DNA of 24,228 nucleotides from Chara braunii (taxonomy: Eukaryota > Streptophyta > Charophyceae > Charales > Characeae). The notes under the pieces are model-generated. The model saw nothing but the letters and a program-made list of their open reading frames with translations. It had not been told where the DNA came from and made no database searches. This document shows, piece after piece, positions 18,871 through 24,228 of the stretch (the stretch's first letter is position 1; every line of letters starts with the position of its first letter). Location of the stretch: positions 411,515 to 435,742 of the forward strand of contig BFEA01000440.1 in the NCBI GenBank assembly GCA_003427395.1, read 5' to 3'. A program made the translations under genes and the position numbers.

Positions 18871-19974
18871 TTGCTATCCGGCCAGGCCTTGGAGGGAGTA
18901 TCTGCATCAGTGAGAGCGTGCATTCCATCCAAGCAGGCCCGACGTCGTGAGACTACGCCTAAGTGGGGTAGATTGATTGAGAGGTTCTGCTACAGATATG
19001 TGGGACATCAGAGTTTCCCTATCAGGGCTAATGAGTCCTCGACTTCGAGTCACACGCTCGTGATCACCTACTCGGTGAAGGGGGTAGAGACGGGAGTGAA
19101 GGGCACCACATACGACAAGATTGCGGATTACATATTTCGCAGGGAGAGCTATTGGAGGGACAACTGGCTGCACGTGGTGTTTCCTCGCGTGCCTTCAGCT
19201 CCTGGGGGTGTGCTCTTCGATTTTGACGGATGCAACCCCAAGCCCCTTAGTGAGCCCCGCAGCAAGGACGACCGGATCCAGAGAGAGATAACCAGATCCG
19301 GAGTCCCAATCACTACATGTGTCCCGAAATCAGAGACAAATGAGTCGGATTTGGAGCCCTGCTCTCTGAGTGACCTTGATCTTGGCGATTATTTCGATTG
19401 GGACACTCACAGGGGTTGAGTTTGTGGACAGCGACAGGAGCGCTGGAGACCAGTGTGCGGAGACGTCGGAGGGCGACATTGAGGAGGATCGCACATGTTC
19501 TTGCACGGTATCTTCTTGAGGGTGATTGACTCCTACATGTCAAACGACCCTAGGTCTGAGACAGTTATTGGTCCCCCAAGAGGGGAGGGTCCGGTCTGAT
19601 ACCTCGGAGATGGTTATAGTCATTTGGTCAGGATAGACTTTGCTATGCAGGCTTATCGAAAACCTCTTTACGGAAATCGCTTTCTCGACGTTTCCTACAT
19701 CTACTCTGGTGGGAGAGGACGTATTGAGATATTCATTGGAGCTTCAGGCGATATCATTCTTGCGGAGGAGCTTTATCTCAAGAGCGTCGCAGACGAGGAG
19801 ATGGCTAGATGCATGGCCTATATCTGCAAGATTGATCTAGCAGCGCCTCTCGACATTAACTACGTGGTTCCAGAGTCGATAGCCACACGAGTTCTCAATG
19901 ACGAGGCGCCAGATATGGAGTCCGAGACGGCAACACTTACTCACGAGGGGGTACCGCTTATTATCATTGATTGA
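18871..19974 (+). pseudogene. coding region of unrecognised family, two frameshifts and a stop
   Basis: I do not recognise the family. One plus frame is open from 18871 to TGA 19417-19419 (182 residues; no ATG, so the true start or an upstream exon is missing). Protein-like text includes FCYRYVGHQSFPIRANESS, YWRDNWLHVVFPRVPSAPGG and an acidic Ser/Asp-rich end. Near 19400 the sense moves to another frame (19406-19519; acidic, Cys-containing), then near 19515 back to the first frame, through TGA 19597-19599, to TGA 19972-19974. The last part (YGNRFLDVSYIYSGGRGR, then an alternating hydrophobic/acidic stretch) looks well folded. In total about 365 codons. Composition is clearly non-repetitive, unlike the flanking arrays. 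It may be an extra ORF of a transposable element or a captured gene. Frameshifts could also be assembly errors. Confidence 0.55.
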
Positions 19975-20158
19975 GGTTCTCTCTTTTCAGTGACTATGAT
20001 GTATTACGACATTATTGTTTATTAGTGACTGCAGCCCTCTGATGGCTGCTCCCTGCATGCACAGTGTACTACTCTTCAGTCTCTTTTCTCTTGTCATGCT
20101 CTTGCAGAGTCTGGTTTCTGGTCTTCTCATTTTGTCAATATCAATTGCTCTATGATGT
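19975..20158. other. pyrimidine-rich noncoding stretch with splice-like sites
   Basis: T/C-rich, with several acceptor-like ends (CTCTTTTCAG near 19995, CTCTTGCAG near 20107). Resembles an intron or a 3' untranslated region of the region to the left; no donor was convincing. Confidence 0.35.
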
Positions 20159-20189
20159 ATGTATGTTGTTCTCCTCCTTATGATACACA

Positions 20190-20353
20190 GGTTACACTCA
20201 AGGCAGCTTGAAGGACTCCTGGATGATAGGGACTCCGGTGACCTTAAGTCTATCCTTTATATGGGGTCAGGTGCAGGCGATAAACCCGAACGCCTCACTC
20301 TAAGCCGTGTCGCCGCTTGCAGGAGGGATAACCCTGACTACTCGGCTGTATGA
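20190..20353 (+). other. short coding-like fragment
   Basis: Open frame of about 54 codons after an acceptor-like ACACAG (20190), rich in D, R, L and G (QLEGLLDDRDSGDLKSILYM), ending at TGA 20351-20353. It could be a last exon of the 18871-19974 gene or a chance frame. No motif recognised. Confidence 0.3.
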
Positions 20354-20782
20354 CTAAGTGTGACTGCCTCTGAATATACCTCAAATTTTAATACCTATCA
20401 AAATCCTGTGTGACAGCCTGCTAGTCCTCCAACCCACTGAGCTCGGTCCGGGGAAGGATATCTAACCAAACCCTTGAAGCAGTGGGGGCGCGACAGCGGG
20501 CCATTCGTCACAGGGTAAACCCCACCTAGTGCTTTGAGATGGATGGGGTTGGGCCATCGAGCGAGAGAACTTTTACATTGGGGATGTCACTCAGCCCTCA
20601 CGAAGGGTGGTAGTCTCGCTGATCCAATCGCATGAGTAGTTTTTTTGATTCAGTTGTATTTGCAGGCAATTGCTTCTTCTAATGCTCAAGCAGTCCAGGG
20701 GGTCATTTGAGATTTCTCTTCTTTTATGCGTAGGCTAAGCTGCCTAAGCATCATCCTTAGGCCACTCATCCTTTCCCTAGCA
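20354..20782. other. noncoding stretch
   Basis: No reading frame or array; a T7 run at 20641 and GT-rich words only. Confidence 0.5.
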
Positions 20783-21005
20783 CTATGGTCTTAAGACTTT
20801 ATCAGGGCATAATTTCTCGGCCTTCTCCCTTAGTCGGTCTATGCATTCGAACATTTCATCCATCAAGTTCACAACTTCCATCAGTATCCCTTAGTCCTTT
20901 CGGGGTTTCCAGCCTCATTCAAACGGCTAGATCACACTTCAACCATTCTAACTTCACTTCTCTCTCATTCCCATCCCCCATTCAAGATTCCATGCCTGAG
21001 GTCAT
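20783..21005 (-). pseudogene. small decayed coding remnant
   Basis: The minus strand reads coding-like in two frames joined near 20880. The first part (from 21005) has two internal stops (pieces such as MGDGNEREVKLEWLKCDLAV). The second part, from ATG 20881 to TAG 20783, encodes a short amphipathic, charged helix-like segment (VNLMDEMFECIDRLREKAEK). Family unknown. The 225-residue plus-strand frame over it is Pro/Ser/Phe-rich and is rejected. Confidence 0.4.
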
Positions 21006-21603
21006 CTATAAGCAGGGTTTGGGTGGGTCGGTCAGCCACTTAGCCTTTGGCTATCCCTTTCTCTTTCCTCTGCCGGCACATCCCGGGCCCAATCTAACTC
21101 AAGGTATCCCAAGTCTACTCACCTGCACAATCGAACGCAATGCCAAGACCAATACAATCCCCCATTTTGGGTCAACACATAGCCCTTCCCACATGCCTAA
21201 CTTTCCTTCGTCGTCCTTGGGTTCCTTCCCCTTTCCTTTCCTTTGCCCAGTCAATCCATCCTCTTCCTTAAGTCATGCAGTCGGGGTTCTGGTTGAGTCA
21301 ATTCACCTCTCTTTCAATCAGCAATCTCAATGTTTATTCCTCTTTGGACTAGTCCACTTCCGATCTCGCAGCATTTTGCGTTCATCGCTCTCCTTTCTCT
21401 TTCCTTCTTGGTGGCACAAGGGACCGACAGTCCTCCCCTTGCCCTCTTTATCCACCAAGTGAAGTCAACTTTCTTTTACTGTTCGTCCCCTGGCAATGTA
21501 ACAAGTGAGTGGGACGGGTTAGTTGCATGCCGAGAGGAAAGGGTAAGGATCAGACCTAGGTTATGGGTGAGGCGGGGGGGAAAAAACCGAAGGGGGAGAC
21601 GAG

Positions 21604-21606
<3 letters not shown>
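21006..21606. other. C/T-rich noncoding stretch
   Basis: Strongly pyrimidine-rich on the plus strand up to about 21480, like 4100-5000. No gene supported. Confidence 0.5.

Positions 21607-21688
<82 letters not shown>
21607..21688. repeat. (GA)41 microsatellite
   Basis: Eighty-two bases of uninterrupted GA. The RERERE/SLSLSL frames in it are artefacts of the repeat. Confidence 0.98.
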
Positions 21689-21691
<3 letters not shown>

Positions 21692-22055
21692 CATAATCCT
21701 AATCTGGTCTTACCCCCTACTTGCCCTACCGTCCTAATTGAGACCCTTCTCCTATGCGTTCCCATACCCCAACCCCTTTGAATAAGGCGCGGGCCCACCA
21801 AGAAGATGGAGGAGGAAAATGACGTGAGGTGGATGACTATGACAAATGAATGAAGGAGGTGGAGAAAGAAGGTGATGCGAGGTGGCTGGCTATGGTGGAT
21901 AGATGATGGAGTTGGGAGAGGAGGATGGTGTGGAGGAGAGCCGGTACCCTGCCTATTCCCTCAAGTGCAGACCCCGCCCTCCTAGAGTTACCCCGGAGTC
22001 TGGACCATCAGAAAACCCAATCCTACACCAAACAGTTTTGCACGGATACAAAAAA
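21689..22055. other. noncoding, GA/GT-rich
   Basis: GGAGGTGGAGAAAGAAGGTGATGCGAGGTGGCTGGCTATGG-like words occur twice in degenerate form (about 21800-21900). No supported gene. Confidence 0.45.
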
Positions 22056-22150
22056 CACAAAATTTGCAGAGTACACAAATTTGCAGAGCACACAGAATTT
22101 GCTGAAAACGCAGATTTTCCAGAAAACAAAGATTTTGCAGATTTTTTTTC
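22056..22150 (+). repeat. ~18-bp tandem repeat, five degenerate copies
   Basis: Units CACAAAATTTGCAGAGTA, CACAAATTTGCAGAGCA, CACAGAATTTGCTGAAAA, CGCAGATTTTCCAGAAAA, CAAAGATTTTGCAGATTT. The period is 17-18 bp. The plus frame gives an alternating FAEH/FAEN-like text (in the open frame 21903-22205), which I attribute to the repeat. Confidence 0.75.
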
Positions 22151-22352
22151 GATTTTCCTAGAGGAGGGAAAGCCAAAAAATACAGTCATGTGTTTGGTGG
22201 CCTAAACGGTGTCGGATGCCCACATAACTCGGTAGGCACTCTGTCTATACTTTGTGGAAGAGCCCCATGAAGTTTAGTTCGATTCCGTCGCTGTTTGCCC
22301 CTACTTGCCTTTTTCGGGCATCGCTTGAGGCTCTAGGCGAACAGTTTGGAGA

Positions 22353-22385
22353 AGTCCATTTTCCGTTTTTGTAGGAAAATGGACT
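22353..22385. repeat. perfect 12-bp hairpin
   Basis: AGTCCATTTTCC (22353-22364), 9-nt loop, GGAAAATGGACT (22374-22385). Too short for a plant miRNA precursor. It could be a terminal-repeat remnant or a cruciform site. Confidence 0.85.
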
Positions 22386-22429
22386 CAGATGGCTTGCAGA
22401 TTTAGCAGGATATCTATCAATGCCTATGA

Positions 22430-22459
22430 TATGGGGTCTGTGAAGTCACAGCCCCCATA
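22430..22459. repeat. 30-bp near-perfect palindrome
   Basis: Arms of 14 bp (TATGGGGTCTGTGA and TCACAGCCCCCATA) with one mismatch and a 2-nt centre (AG). Lies 45 bp to the right of the 12-bp hairpin. Confidence 0.85.
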
Positions 22460-22559
22460 CCCCTATTTTGGCGAAGTTGGCTACTGGTGCCCCTGGACCG
22501 CACCGGCGTCTTAGCCTTTTCGGGACCGGCCTTTGCTCTGGGGGGCAGCTAACGGTTCT

Positions 22560-22850
22560 CAACAGCATCAGCAGCCCGGCTTGGCCAGGCATCAAAAGGA
22601 ACAACAGCAGAGTCTCCCTTACTAGCAGCAGCAGGAGCAGAAGCACTAACAGTAGTAGTAACAGCCCCTTACCTACCTTCTTTTTACCGCTTTCGATTAG
22701 AGCACGGAGGGGCAAAAAGGAGATTCAAATAGAGCACGAGGGAGGCAAACTGCTGCAAACCCAGTGCTTACGATGCCTATGCAGCAAGGGAGGGCATCCA
22801 TGGATGGGTCGGGATATTGCTAAGTGGAAAACCATCACCATATTGAAGGA
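22560..22850 (+). pseudogene. glutamine-rich coding remnant with many stops
   Basis: Plus frame starting at CAA 22560 encodes a Gln-rich text (QQHQQPGLARHQKEQQQS). A CAG run follows in which TAG or TAA replaces expected Gln codons at 22623, 22647, 22653, 22656 and 22659. It then continues past another stop near 22698 into a more mixed segment (NPVLTMPMQQGRASMDGSG) ending near 22830. Gln-rich tracts occur in many transcriptional regulators and also arise from plain CAG repeats, so function is not claimed. The Leu-rich minus-strand frame (22446-22715) is its antisense shadow. Confidence 0.45.
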
Positions 22851-22879
22851 ATTTTGACACAACTCATACCCATGGCTAC

Positions 22880-24228
22880 GTAAGTCATCAGGATTTTAGC
22901 CGAAAGATCACTAAGTGAGATATGAGTGAACTGCACAAGTGTGACTATACTATTCATACACATGAAGCCAAGGAAGCAGCTAGGGTTCAACCAAGATATC
23001 GCTAAGTGAATGTTGAGAGAACTGCACAAGTGTGACTACACTACACATACACATGAAGCCAAGGAAGCAACAAGCGTTGAACCGAGATATCACCAAGTGA
23101 CAGAAAGAGTGAATTGCACAAGTGTGACTAGGCTACACATACACATGAAGCCAAGAAAGCAACAAGGGTTGAACCGGGATATCACCAAGTGAAAGAAAAA
23201 GTGAACTGCAAAAGTGTGACTTGACTACACATACATGTGAAGCTATGGGAACAGCAAGGATTGAACCGACACATCACCAAGTGGAAGAAGAGTGAACTAT
23301 ACAAGTGTGACTAGACTACGCATGCACATGGAACTATGGAAGTAACAAGGACTGAACCGACACATCAACAAGTGAAAGAAGAATGAAGTGCACAAGTGTG
23401 ACTAGACTACACATACATGTGAAGCTTTGGAAGCAATAAGGATTGAATCGGTACATCACCAAGTAAAAGAAGAGTGAACTGCACAAGTGTGACTAGACTA
23501 TACATGCACATAGAGTCATGGAAGTAACAAGGACTGAACTGACATATCACCAAGTGAAAGAAGAGTGAATTGCACAAGTGTGACTAGACTATACATGCAC
23601 ATGGAGCCATGGAAGCAACTGGGATTGAACACGCACATCACCAAGTGAAGAAAGAGTGAACTGCACAAGTGTGACTGGACCAAACATACATAATAAGCTA
23701 TGGGAACATCAGGGACTGAACCAGCGCATCACCAAGTGAAAGAAGAGTGAACTGCACAAGTGTGACAACACTGCACATACATGTGAAGCTATGGGAACAT
23801 CAGGGGCTGAACCCGCACACCACCAACTGAAAGAAAAGTAAGCCGCACAAGTGTGACTAGACTATATATGCACATTAAGCCATTGAAGCAATAAGGACTG
23901 AACCGACACATCACCAAGTGAAAGAAGAGTGAACTGCACAGGTGTGACATGACTATACATGCACATGGAGCCATGGAAGAAACTAGGACTGAACTGACAC
24001 ATCACGAAGTAAAGAAAGAATGAACTGCTGAAGTGTGACTAGACTATACACACGCGTGAGGCTATGGAAGCAACAAGGACTGAACCGGCGCATCACCAAG
24101 TGAAAGACGATTGAAGTGCACAAGTGTGACTAGAGCAAACATACATAGGAAGCCATGAAAGCAACTAGGATTGAACCGACACATTACCAAGTAAAGAAAA
24201 AGTGAACTGCACAAGTGTAACTAGAGCA
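22880..24228 (+). repeat. 91-bp satellite array, about 15 copies, running off the edge
   Basis: The GCACAAGTGTGAC box (or its variant) recurs at 22933, 23024, 23116, 23208, 23299, 23390 and so on to 24209. The spacing is 91 bp in 12 of 14 intervals and 92 bp in the other two. Other conserved blocks are GAACCGACACATCACCAAGTG and CACATACATGTGAAGC. Units differ by many substitutions but hardly any indels. 91 is not a multiple of 3, so it is not a protein repeat. Confidence 0.95.

Noticed and set aside
20785-21462. 225-residue plus-strand open frame
   Set aside because: Pro/Ser/Phe-rich translation of C/T-rich DNA with no domain; the minus strand reads better as protein.
21330-21737. RERERE-rich protein
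   Set aside because: Translation of the (GA)41 microsatellite.
22446-22715. Leu-rich minus-strand ORF resembling a membrane protein
   Set aside because: Antisense of the CAG-rich tract; Leu run is CTG read from the other strand.
22880-24228. CRISPR-like array
   Set aside because: Whole 91-bp units are repeated without unique spacers, and the setting is eukaryotic.

Overview
Eukaryotic, repeat-dominated DNA with no intact host gene that I can recognise. The structures (a Ty3/gypsy LTR retrotransposon about 10 kb long, several minisatellite families, a 91-bp satellite, long GA/CT microsatellites, scattered single N calls) fit a large plant or charophyte-alga genome. Chara is my best guess, from general impression only.

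Left part (1-5635): an (AG) microsatellite, 1.3 kb of noncoding DNA, then a decayed minus-strand coding region (about 3990 to 1334) of unrecognised family, inside a zone of many isolated N bases (1448-5102). The N zone suggests a multicopy repeat whose copies were merged in assembly.

Centre (5636-15676): a degenerate Ty3/gypsy element on the plus strand. Two related LTRs (5636-6540 and 14832-15676, both TG...CA) flank a truncated Gag (nucleocapsid zinc knuckle only), an aspartic protease, reverse transcriptase, RNase H and integrase. The frame changes between protease and reverse transcriptase at a T TTT TTA heptamer followed, after 8 nt, by a perfect 10-bp stem. This is a textbook -1 programmed frameshift layout and the most interesting signal in the window. 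The other breaks (several stops, an 11-bp duplication, a G6 slip) look like ordinary decay. Between pol and the 3' LTR lie 3.5 kb holding a minisatellite, an acidic 18-residue protein repeat, and an antisense reading frame with its own TATA box and good start context, broken by one TAG.

Right part (15677-24228): almost 3 kb of consecutive minisatellite families with different periods (16.5-18.87 kb), a decayed plus-strand coding region of unknown family (18.87-19.97 kb), minor coding-like remnants, a (GA)41 tract, two strong hairpins, a glutamine-rich remnant riddled with stops, and a 91-bp satellite that runs off the right edge.

As it stands the retroelement copy cannot make its proteins. 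Its parts record how an intact relative would work: LTR promoter, Gag-Pro, then Gag-Pro-Pol by frameshift, reverse transcription and integration.
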